Assembly: GCA_949752735.1 (NCBI GenBank)
Contig: OX457053.1
Location: 813,293-877,292, forward strand
From: Lumbricus terrestris
Taxonomy: Eukaryota; Annelida; Clitellata; Crassiclitellata; Lumbricidae
Length of the DNA stretch: 64,000 bases
Direction: 5' to 3'
Position 1 is the first letter of the stretch. The number at the start of each line of letters is the position of its first letter. This document shows, piece after piece, positions 10,411 through 20,135 of this stretch. The notes beneath the pieces were generated by a model, which saw only the letters and a list, made by a program, of their open reading frames with translations, was not told the origin of the DNA and did no database searches. A program made the position numbers and the translations under genes.

Positions 10411-11525
10411 TCACGACATCAGAATTTTTATCAGTTCTTCTTTACTCGATCGAATGAGGCGAATTCTGTCACTCATGTTTCTCAGGCTGACCGCAGATGC
10501 CGAAGAAAGCAAGTTGAAATCTGGATCAAAGTAAGACCGAAGGATTCCGTTGTCTAAACTTGTCTCCAGGCGACCAAGAACACTCAGGAACCTGAGAACT
10601 AGCGCACGATTGCTCCAGTCACATTCCGCACCCATTTCATACATCAGCGCAATCTTGAGATGGTAAGACGTCAGAGGCTCCAAGTCAGGCTCGCTATCGC
10701 GGACGGCCTCGAGAGCAAGCAGGACGCGCCCAGCACCTCCAGGCGGATTTAGTTTCTCATTCCTGGAGAAAGAACGCCTCCAGGTCAAACTATTCCGAAG
10801 CTCTCCTTTCAATGGCGTGGCAACATAAAGAGTGCCACCAACTTGGTATGCCGGAACAAGGTCGATTGAATACAAACGAGGACCCCAGAATAACAACCCG
10901 CTGTCCGGGTGAACATCCATCTGAATGGTTTGTCCATGTCTGCTAAGTTTCACCCTCCGTTTCATATCATCTGAGTCGTCGAAAAGATTCTGCAATTCGC
11001 TATAGAGGATGTCAATTGTCTTGTCGGGATCGACGTATAAGTTGCCGGCCACAATATATCTGAAGAAATCGTACAATTTGCTAATCACGATGTCAATTGT
11101 CTTGTCAGGATTGATATTATGTGAGTCAGCGGTGAAAATGTATCGGAAATTCCAATATGTCAAGACTTTGTCCAACTCTGGACTTCGTGGTTCGTCAAGA
11201 TCTATTTTCAGCCAGGCGTACCCTGGTCTGGTGTCATCGTGATGCACCTGTAGATCATATTCGTACCTATCTATAACCAGCAAAGCGTTGAACCAAATGT
11301 CATCATCTGCGCCCCTCTGTCTTACCATCTCTCCTTCGTGTGACTTGAGGGTGTATTCTATATGGTGGCAGATGCCTTTCCGCCGAAAAGTCCGTTCAAT
11401 TTTCTGCATATAATATCGGTGAAATTTTTCAGTCAATGTCGGTGTCGATTTCTCTCTCGGCTCATGTGCATACTTGTCTTGGAAACCTTTGAAAGCCATG
11501 TGCAAATTTTCCAAATGTTTCGACT
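10411..11525 (-). CDS. Mab-21/cGAS-like protein with one degenerate nucleotidyltransferase core (body exon)
   Basis: The exon starts after tattttag|AGTCGAAAC and encodes about 371 residues. Joined in phase 1 to 14275-14368 it gives about 403 residues, with Glu at the junction. It aligns with the second core and helical lobe of the neighbour: LTSYHLKI matches LTSYHLKT, and YSIDLVPAYQVGG matches YYVDVILTYEVGG. At the catalytic positions (ORF numbering from 11514) no GS motif is present, D72-I-W-F-N76 replaces the E-x-D pair, and only D218 of the third site is kept. A 27-residue internal repeat (DPDKTIDI at about 137 and 164) lies inside the core. Likely a pseudo-enzyme or binding protein of the family (inference). 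The Met at 11514 is a TTG codon; the splice acceptor defines the true 5' end. Confidence 0.78.
10985..11145 (-). repeat. 81-bp internal tandem duplication in the Mab-21 exon
   Basis: Two copies of gatgtcaattgtcttgtc lie 81 bp apart, giving two successive DKTIDI blocks (27-residue period) in an in-frame duplication. The neighbouring paralogue has nothing comparable. Confidence 0.7.
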
Positions 11526-11545
11526 CTAAAATACAAAATTAAACG

Positions 11546-12367
11546 CCGGTGTAAAGGTTTCAAATTACCCCCTCCTAAACATTACCGGTACTATAATTTT
11601 AATTCACCCTTTTTTCGATTTAATTTCGCCAATTTCTAGTTTGTCCAGAACCCTTTTAATCGATCCAGCTTCTGCTTAGACAAGAATTTGTTCGATAAAT
11701 CCCGTTTCTATTTTGTCAGTATATATTTTTCATCAATTTTACATTAAAAATGATTCTTCATCAATCCAGCTTCAATTTCAGCAGAATGACTGCACTAACC
11801 CTAAAACTAACCCTAACCGACCCTCACGACGCCTAACCTGAGCCCTAACCGACCCTCACGCGCTAAATCCCGCTTCTACTTCGTGAGGAAATATTTTTCA
11901 TCGAATTTCTATTTCTGTGGGGTCGTACACGAAACATACATCGACACGCTGAAATAAATAAAAAGGGGTGAATTAAAATTATAGTACCACATTACCCCCT
12001 GAAAACTGTGATTTGCATCAATCATCGCATTTATTGCACTAAACATATCAGAAAAACCATCCCGCTTCTTGTTTTGGTCTGAAGATTTTCATTCGTCATC
12101 CCACTTCGTGGTATGTTATCAATATATCATCTGTAATCGCCGCTGAAGTTTCATGGAGAAATGGCTTCGAGGCTATTAATTTTTTTCAGATGAAAATATT
12201 GATAACAAACCACGAAGTGGGATGACGGATGAAAATCTTTATACCAAAACAAGAAGCGGGATCATTTTTCTGATTTTTAGTGCAATAAATGCGATGCCTG
12301 ATGCAAATCTAGTGTCCGGGTGGTAATCTGAAACCGGGGGGGGGGTAATTTGAAACCTTTACACCGG
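11546..12367. mobile_element. Fold-back element interrupted by a hAT-like MITE
   Basis: The ends are inverted copies of ccggtgtaaaggtttcaaat (11546 onward and up to 12367). The interior has long inverted arms, 12010-12135 and 12188-12312, sharing text such as cgcatttattgcac, cccgcttcttgtttt and cccacttcgtgg. Removing the nested MITE leaves about 410 bp of near-palindrome. I saw no clear target duplication. It starts about 20 bp upstream of the second Mab-21 gene's splice acceptor. Confidence 0.75.
11587..11988. mobile_element. hAT-like MITE, 402 bp, perfect 8-bp TSD
   Basis: The ends ggtactataattttaattc and its inverted copy extend for about 28 bp. The element is flanked by acattacc on both sides (11579-11586 and 11989-11996). 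It contains telomere-like text (ccctaaccgaccctcacg twice). It is nested in the fold-back element, so it is the younger insertion. Confidence 0.9.
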
Positions 12368-12369
12368 TT

Positions 12370-13080
12370 TGTATCCTAAAAGCCATAACTATCTAAACTG
12401 CACAGTATGAGCCTTCTGCATCAGTTGTAAATTATATTTAGTGGCGCCGCAACAATACGATAATAAGCTGACTTTTACATCCATTGAAAAGTCAGGGATA
12501 AATCTCCAATTTCTCCATCTCCTATAGTAGCCTACTATCTGGTAATATCACCGAACGTCATCTGTAACAGTAAAACTAATTTGAAAATGCGGCGCATTTT
12601 AATCATTTTAGAAAATATGAAACTGTTATCTCAAAGCCAACAAAAATTACCGTTGTTCTGAGTAATAAAAATATAGTTGCAAACGACATTACAGAATATA
12701 TTACTAGAGAGCATTCTGAAAACGATTTTCGAGAGAAAACAACATACGTCAGTTTCAATGAAAATGACCTCCTCTCGGCAGAGTGCTGAGATAATAATTG
12801 GAACTAGTCAAGAAACAGTAGTAGAAGGAAAACTATAAAAAAAGAAGAACAATAACAAGAAAAAAGGGAAAAGAAGAAGCAGTAGGAGAAGAAGAAGACG
12901 AAGAAGAAGAGGAAGAAGAAGAACAGCAAAACAAACAGCAACGAATCAAGGGTGGGACTCACCCTCGATTCTAAACTTACTCTGTCCCAGCATGTGAACT
13001 TGGTTGCTCGAGTGCCTATTACCAGCTTCGTAAGCTCCGGGTGGTCTCCCACTCTCTCTCACGACGCGGTCGTCGTCCTT
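12370..13080. other. Intron DNA with a purine-rich tract
   Basis: No exon is supported. From about 12830 to 12935 the plus strand is almost pure GA (agaagaagaag), which yields a false poly-Phe/Leu frame on the minus strand. Confidence 0.5.
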
Positions 13081-13157
13081 GTCCACGCCTTTGGCGGCTG
13101 ACTATCCGCACCTCAGATTTACATTTCGGTGTGACCTTGCGCGCGTTACAAATTTAT

Positions 13158-13198
<41 letters not shown>
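13080..13198 (+). mobile_element. LINE 3' end with (AAT)n tail
   Basis: It matches the 3' end of the LINE at 33670-34605 (ggcggctgactatccgc and gtgtgaccttgcgcgcgt) and ends in about 14 ATA/AAT units. Almost the entire element is truncated. Confidence 0.75.
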
Positions 13199-13199
13199 T

Positions 13200-13710
13200 T
13201 GTTACAAGTCGAATCGACAACTGTTGCTCCTTACTTGCTGGCCTACCACATGGGGTCCTGGGGCGACTTGATCGTGTCTTACGCTCGGCTGCTCGCCTTG
13301 TTGGGCGGCTTCTTAAATTTGCTCCTGTCTCTGCCTATATGATGTGCTGCGCTGGCTGCCTGTGTCCCATCGGATCTCATACCCGATTGCTGCTGTGGTC
13401 TCTCGCTGTGTCCTTGGATGTGCTCCGTCATAGGCCTACTTGCGTGATCTTTGTTGTTCAGTTTCTGACGTTGAAGTCGTGTACTTCGCTCTTCGGCTAG
13501 GGGGAGCTTCTAGTCCCGCGGGCTCGCTTGGCTATTAAGCAGCGCCGTGCTTCCTCGGTCGTGGGGCCTACTGACCTCCCGATTAGCTTACGCTTCGCTC
13601 TCTACTTGTGGTCCATCCAACTGGGTTCTACAAGTCTCTTAAGTCTTTCTTCTTTGGTCGTGGTTGGGCTGGGTAGTTTCTTGAAGGGGCGCTATATAAA
13701 TGAATGAATA
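13200..13710 (+). mobile_element. Second LINE 3' fragment with (AATG)n tail
   Basis: Related to the remnant at 8590-9000 (gagcttctagtcccgcgggctcgcttgg). It continues to ggggcgctatataaatgaat and a degenerate AATG/AATA tail. Indels break the coding frame. The 3' hairpin-like ggcgctatataaa recurs in LINE ends across the window. Confidence 0.65.
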
Positions 13711-14274
13711 AATGAAAGAACGACGACAACAATGACAACAACAGCAGGATAAAGAATTTGTATAAAACACGGCGATTTCTCAGCAAACTACGCAAGGTTC
13801 GCACCACTAGCAACATATCTTTCACCGGCTATAGCCTAACATGCACTTCAATTCAACCCTTCTCAACGTCAGTTGATGTGTCAGTTGAAAGTCTTATTTT
13901 GTGTTCGAAGTTTCGTTCCAATTGGCCACGCCAACGTGTCTTTCTTTGCTCGCCTGGTGAATATAATTTTTATGTTTTTTTCGTCCGTTTGACCGACCGC
14001 AACCGGTCACAATATAGGCTACAATTAAACTATGCAGTAGGTCTACGAGCAAGTTGTGCAATTGAAACAATTGACAAGAACACAAATCACAGAAGACATA
14101 AATGACAAATCTTAACTAACGGCTTGTAATAATTATAACGGCACCACAAAGAACGTCTACGTCGTCTGTCCTACGACGTGTTAGGCCTACTTACCTACTT
14201 TCGTATCTATACATCTGGATCTTTATTCTTTTGCTGTCCTAGTTAAAATGGCGATTATCGATTGATCTTCCTAC
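13711..14274. other. Intron 1 of the second Mab-21 gene, no recognised feature
   Basis: Between the LINE tail and the donor of the first exon I see no repeat family, exon or RNA gene. Confidence 0.4.
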
Positions 14275-14368
14275 CTCTAAACCGATCGAGCAGCACACCA
14301 ATGTGTGTGTAGCCAGCGAATGCAATTATTCCAATGTAAACTGCAACGAACAAAGCGATTAGCGACAT
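14275..14368 (-). CDS. First exon of the second Mab-21 gene: membrane anchor
   Basis: The ATG at 14368-14366 opens 31 codons plus one base, ending AGAG|gtaggaag. The peptide starts MSLIALFVAVYIGI, continues IAFAGYTHIGVLL and ends DRFR. It shares the start-codon context gtcgactaagATGTCG and the exon layout with the exons at 616-697 and 8145-8226, but its sequence is clearly diverged. The nearest body on the strand is 10411-11525, and the phase 1 join creates Glu-Ser-Lys-His. Predicted role: anchor the Mab-21 domain to a membrane. The intron is about 2.75 kb and full of transposon relics. Confidence 0.6.
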
Positions 14369-14820
14369 CTTAGTCGACAGATTCAAAGGCGATTTAACTG
14401 AACTGAAAACGTTCATGCGGTTTCACCACTGACTGTAACAGTTGGCCTACAAGATATTTTTAGGAGAGTCGTACGTCTTTACTTAGCGCTTTAATATGGT
14501 AGATAGGGAACCCTGTTTTGACGCAGCCACGCCCCCACCCCATTGATCGGCATTATCATTGGCTGTTTTTCAACATAATTCTGTCATTTTCAAAAGCCAT
14601 AATGACGTCATGAATCGAAATCTAGCAGGTGTGTTTCCCAGTAAGCTATTTATAGGCTTAAACCATTATTTTCACATCCTCAAGCGCCACGTGGTCCCGA
14701 AAACTGTGCGTGTGCACTACCCATTTGGACCAGATTTTAGATGCCTTAGATGTCGTCCTCTAAGTACAAGTCTCAATCATGTGCAAAGCATGTAGATTCT
14801 CCTAATAACGTCATCGTAGG
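14369..14820. other. 5' flank of the second Mab-21 gene
   Basis: Presumed promoter and 5' UTR for the first exon at 14275-14368. The TATA-bearing flank of the 0.7 kb copy is not conserved here. I can name no specific element. Confidence 0.35.
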
Positions 14821-14968
14821 CATAGGCGCAACCACCCTATGGGACCCACGGGACGCGTCCCCCCCAACTTTTGAGTGGTCCCATTGACTTTATCATTATG
14901 GTCCCCCCAACTTTTAGGACGTGATTCATTTGGTCCCTCCCAACTTTTAGGACGTGATTGCGCCTATG
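14821..14968. mobile_element. hAT-like MITE, 148 bp, perfect 8-bp TSD
   Basis: The ends are CATAGGCGCAA and TTGCGCCTATG, flanked by atcgtagg on both sides (14813-14820 and 14969-14976). The interior holds three degenerate copies of ccccaacttttaggacgtga. Confidence 0.88.
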
Positions 14969-15239
14969 ATCGTAGGCCATCAGAGTCAGCGCTGAAGCGG
15001 AACAAACATAGTCATGCTCTGCTCTGCAAGACTGACGGCTGCAAAGTGATGCATTGAAAAAAGCAGGCGTCTTAAACAATGGTCATATACCAGGCGCCAG
15101 GTATATACCAGCTGCTACCTCTTTAGGCGGCGGATAGACTAGTAATAGAATTGAGGTCAGATCATGATCCAAATAACAACAGAAACGTTGCATCAAGAGC
15201 TCTATGAGTGTTTTCTCACCAAACGCCCGTGTGACCCGT

Positions 15240-15420
15240 AGAACATGTCCAACTGCTCAGCCCCTCTGATCTCATGGCAACCGACCCGGACCTCCTTTGG
15301 ACTACTCATACAGACACCCATTTTTTACTCAACACAGGGCTCGTGAATAAAGTAGTGCCCGCTCTTGGCTTTCAAGTGGCGCTTTAAGTTTAGAAGCTTG
15401 GAGATTACGATTACGACTTA
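15240..15420 (-). repeat. Duplicated flank, partner of 5270-5415
   Basis: It shares ordered blocks (gctcgtgaataa, cttggctttc, agtggcgct, ttggagatta) with 5.3 kb. Here it lies about 900 bp upstream of a first exon; at 5.3 kb it lies in an intron. Confidence 0.6.
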
Positions 15421-15474
15421 TCCCTTCTTTGTGACTGCGGTCTTGTCAACCTGCTGCTATCATTAAACAAATAT

Positions 15475-15530
15475 ATAGGCCTACATACATGTATGTATAG
15501 GCCTATACATAGGCCTATATAGGCCTACGC
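15475..15530. repeat. AGGCCTA-rich palindromic cluster
   Basis: It contains several copies of taggcctac/tataggcctat and acatgtatgt within about 55 bp. AGGCCTA words are scattered throughout the window, but this is the densest group I noticed. Confidence 0.6.
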
Positions 15531-15540
15531 ACACACACAC

Positions 15541-16136
15541 CTGAATTGGTGCGTGGTCTGAGAGTTTGAAAGCGGAGATTTACTCAAAAGCGTTTCAGCC
15601 TTCAGTCATTTATCCCCGGGGCGTCAATACTGGCTAAGTCAATGACGGGCCAGTGACAATAGTTTCCAGTAAGTGGCGGGTTAGTGTTCCTAAATGTCGG
15701 TGAGGAAACCGGGATTGGGATTCTGATGGAACTAATTGAGTCTATCCTTGATACACATCATTGAGTCTATCCTTGATACTTTTCAGAGAGGAATGGAGAC
15801 GATGCGTTGCCCGATGGGCAGATCTGCAAGGGATGGACTAAGTACTAAGTTGATACTTACCGCAAAACTAAATCTTAAATTACGCATTTTAGCACAAAAG
15901 GATTAAAAAATATTTTTTTGATTATTATCAGTCAAGAACATTACAGAAGTTTTATGCATGGCTCGTCGGATCAGAAACACATCGTCATTGTCAGTTCATC
16001 AACTGTAGGTTGAAATGCATTAGGTCGCGGACAGGCGTTTACCGTAAGCCTATTATGATTTTAAACCCATCTATGCTGTGTGTCTCAGATCACACATGAT
16101 CCGTAAATGATAACGCTTACAAGTACATTAATATAG
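15541..16136. other. Intergenic DNA up to the LTR element
   Basis: It contains a short direct repeat (attgagtctatccttgatac twice near 15736 and 15762). No gene was recognised. Confidence 0.45.
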
Positions 16137-17586
16137 TGTTACGCGCGGGGGCGCCGCCTGTCCTACCGTTTCCGCCCCCAAATTAATGGGCTCTAGTGTT
16201 GCACGCCCCCTTAAGCGCGGTTGAGGAAAGCTGGGTCCTAGGTCAAAGGTTTTGGTGTCAATGGTAGCAGGTTCGAATCCTAACCTAGGGTGTGAGCTTC
16301 TCTGGTTACCAAATTCCTCAGGATGGGCCGTTTTTGGACATATGTCAGCGGTGGCTGTTAAGCTCACAACAGCCCCACTAAATGGGTGCTTATCAGGGTT
16401 CGATTCCTCAACTTTCCCCCATGCTCCATCACCCACTTTACCTTCAGCTACCGACTTCACCATTGTTTCACATTCTTTCTGGCGGGAACTTAATTGGGCT
16501 TGCTGCATGGAAACTAGATTCAGCTCTTCAGCTAGACCGATTAAAATGCTACTCTGGCGCTCCATAAATTGTTCTATTGTAGTCATTTGTTTCTGTAATA
16601 CAGCGGGGTCTAAGTCATCAGTATTGTCTGTAGTCCCCAACTCAAGGGTTTCTCTCGGACATAACTCATCTTCCTCTTGTCCTGTCCCTAAGACACTGTC
16701 CGTTTCCCCGTCAGAGTCCATTATAATTCGATAGCAGAAATCACTTCACAGTTCTCTATTTAAGTTTCATTTATTGTAGAATCAATCAAGCGACGGTCTG
16801 TCGTTCATTAGCAATTATTTACACGGCCGATAAAATAGAAATAACATTAAAGTTTCACGATTAAGGCCCTCCTAAAACGCCTATGTCTCTTGACTAGCTT
16901 AAGTTTTATCAGATCAGTTCGCAGACTGACTATTTCCCACCTATCCGATCAGTTCACAGACTGAATACACCACAACTAATATTTGCACCAAAAATAGAGA
17001 TACAAGTTTTATCTAATTACACCTAGTTCAGGTTCGAGCTCTATAGATTAGGTTGCTTATACTTCCCTGTTCCCATTGATATTTTAGGACAGCCGATCCA
17101 CCGTTTTCCGTCCTGTAGAAAGTTATTGAGTCGTCGGCCGATGCCAGAATTTCTCCGTCGGAAGCGTATTATTAATTTAATCGTTGCCGGAAATCTTCGT
17201 AATTACACATCGATTCACAAGACATCGGAAGAACCTCGTCTTCTACCTGAGAAAACTTGCCAGAATCGAAAATACCATCAATTTCACCACGTTTCACGAT
17301 TTCCACAAGCGTAGGTCTTAACCGGTTCAATTCTGCAGCCCGACTCAAGGTTTGCGCGATAATTTGCCGCAAGAGAGCGCTTTTTGGCGCCTAAAACATC
17401 GCGTGATGTCTAACCAATCAAAAATCGCCGGTGGTGGAAAGTTCCATTGAAAAATGCATGGGAAGCCAAAAATAGCGATGACCGCATCGATCAGTGCTAA
17501 GCATAGCACCCATGAACTCACAATTAAAATAGCGGCCTCACTTAAATAAATAAGTAAGGTAGCTAGTAGCGACTTGGTTCGCTACA
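16137..17586 (-). repeat. 3' LTR
   Basis: On the minus strand it begins TGTAGCGAACC and ends GCGCGTAACA. The only difference I found from the other LTR is T at 16194 versus C at 23194. It contains the LTR ORF as a copy that stops at 16128, just beyond the LTR. Confidence 0.95.
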
Positions 17587-17599
17587 CCCTCCACCACTT
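17587..17599 (-). other. Polypurine-type tract for plus-strand priming
   Basis: The minus strand reads AAGTGGTGGAGGG directly before TGTAGCG, where a polypurine primer is expected. Two T residues interrupt it. Confidence 0.6.
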
Positions 17600-20135
17600 A
17601 CTTTTTTAAATTTACCAGTACCCTGGGAAATTTAAAACAAACTCTGGAGATCGAACCTGATATATACCCGATAAATTCTACTTAACATTGTACTAAAAAT
17701 GTCGCAGAAACTGACATCAAGAATTACCATTATAACATATTCCACGCAGATCAGCCGTATAAGAGTCCACACAAAGGCTGAATACAAATCTGCCACTCGG
17801 GTTCACATATGCCCAATTGATAAGCTTAACCAAGCGAAGCAGTCAAACTGACCAACAGAAGATTAACAATTTTCCGTTAACAGAACATGAGCTTCGTGTC
17901 GAATTCTATTCCAATCAGACATAAAAGCTTGTACAATGACTGAGTATGAGTCAGTCATAAGGGTTCACAAATGCCCAAAATAACTCTTAACTACGGAGGT
18001 CCTCGAACTGACCAACAAAGCAATTCGGAATGTCCTTAACAGAATACTCCGTTTTCTTTTATCGCTACTACTCGTTATCACCAAATGCCATACATCATAC
18101 ATTAATAATATCTTGACAAGGAGGAACGCAGCAATGCAAGAACATAACACTTCCAAGACACTCGTAGCACCTTCTCCAAAGTTCATAACAAAGTTCAGAA
18201 ATGCCATTACGAAGCCTATTCTTAATCTTCGTTAACGGAAGCTGAGATGTATAGTCCACATTATTATTGATACATAAGACAATCAACTGAAATCTTACTC
18301 ACTTGTACAATCAGTTTCACAATTGAATTTAACATTTCTAAACTACAATTCTATTAACTATGCATGGCCAAAACCATACAGTTTATCACTAATATAGGCC
18401 ACAATTACTCAAGCAGGTGTCTTCCCTCTGACACCATTTATTAGTCTACAACACATAATTAACTACATTCTACTTCCAGCAATTGCACGGAACCCTAGCG
18501 AGAGAAAGTCCTCTTAACACATGTAGTCATGTTCCGGCGCCAAATCTTACATTAATTAAACACTGTTATATTCTTCGTGCAACAGTATCACCTTAGAAGA
18601 AGTTATACCTTAACACAATTTTATGGCATTATTATTCTACAGAATCTCAGACACACAATAAAGTCTGAGGCCACACTCTATTTATAGCTTGTCATCCAAA
18701 AGCCACAAAATAAAGAATCCATCTTCAAGTACACTCAGTCACTCTCATACATACTACCTTACTCTATCTCTCAGACATTGTTTGATATCCACAAACCATC
18801 TTTTCTACTGCAATCCGAAACCAAGGTTCACCCATTCACCAAGCCAAACATATACAGCAAACTTAAAACTTAAGCTGTGTTTTACAGGCACGCATTCCTT
18901 TCACAACTAGCCACTGTTACAGAGATGAAGCAACGTCAGATCATAAACCTAGGCTACTAATAATGCATACCAACATGCACATGTTTCAACATTACATCAA
19001 GGCTTAGCTACCTGGATCGAAGAAGGAATTACTGCTCAGCTAAGCATACCCAAGGCATAAAGGACTTATTCCCATATCCTATAATAGTCTATTACATTAC
19101 AACCTCTACAGGAAGTAGTCTAAGACTGTACGAATTCATCTACAGGCCCAGCTTCACCATTGCATGTAATCTCCACTGCCTGCTACAGTGATTCTGTCTC
19201 TAAGTCTATAATCCAACTTACTCACTAACTCTCAGGGCGATGCTTACAATTGGGTGCTCTACCAACTCTTACCATCATCAGTTACTCATTCAACCATCCA
19301 CACGAGGTTATCTTTCAACCACCATGCAGCCTTCTAACTTGCAATCATTATTATGCAATTGATAGACAAACACAAAATTTGCCCTTCTTCGTGGCAACAA
19401 GAAGCAATTCAATTATTTAAACTGAGTTTAAAACTACCCTTTTTATTTCAAACTAAAGGACTACTCTTTAAGCATTACGCTGGAACTCATACTTACTAAA
19501 TGTCCTTGTAGCATCACATCACTCTACATTACTTTCTTGTAACTGCTACTAAACACTTACTGTAAACATTTTTACATAGTTATAGTCAACTAGCTTACAT
19601 CAGAAAGCACAGCATTTATGCACAAGAAAATAAAACAATGTATTCCCACATCACATAGTTACATTTATCATAAAGCAAATAAAACAGAGAAGATTCTATT
19701 CTCCCATCGCTTACTCTCGTCGCCATTACACGACCTGGAGGGATTCTACACGAGACAAGTACAAGTAGCTTTACCTGGTTATCTCTTATTTATCTCATTT
19801 CTTTATTATTCATCTCATCTACATAGCTACTTTTATCATCAGAGGACACACATATAATCTGAAACACTTAAGTTACACTTCACACGAATAAAACTATGCA
19901 TTCTCACATAACATATATCATCATATTACACTTCATTACTGTAATCAACTTTCACATAGTTACACAGTAAGAAAGCACAATTTTATCCACACACATTAAA
20001 ATAAAAATGTAAACCTAAATCTCAAGGCCACATATAATATCATCAAAAACAACAACTAAAGCAGAGAAGATTCTATTCCCTATTCACAACTTGTCGCCAT
20101 TACGCGACAGGACTACCCTATCACATTACATTACA
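17600..20135 (-). other. Noncoding 3' interior of the retrotransposon
   Basis: AT-rich, about 2.5 kb, with no ORF over about 80 codons and no RT (YxDD) or integrase motif in any frame I read. This is where pol would be expected in a complete Ty3/Gypsy element. Confidence 0.7.

Noticed and set aside
12804..13052. Minus-strand ORF rich in Phe and Leu
   Set aside because: It is the complement of a GA-rich simple tract, not a membrane protein.
14369..14500. TATA-like promoter for the second Mab-21 gene
   Set aside because: No box comparable to 211-220 or 904-913 could be placed with confidence.
16252..16734. 160-codon plus-strand ORF in the LTR (also at 23252-23734)
   Set aside because: Antisense shadow of the LTR ORF, with no start context or domain. 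The minus-strand ORF matches the element's direction.
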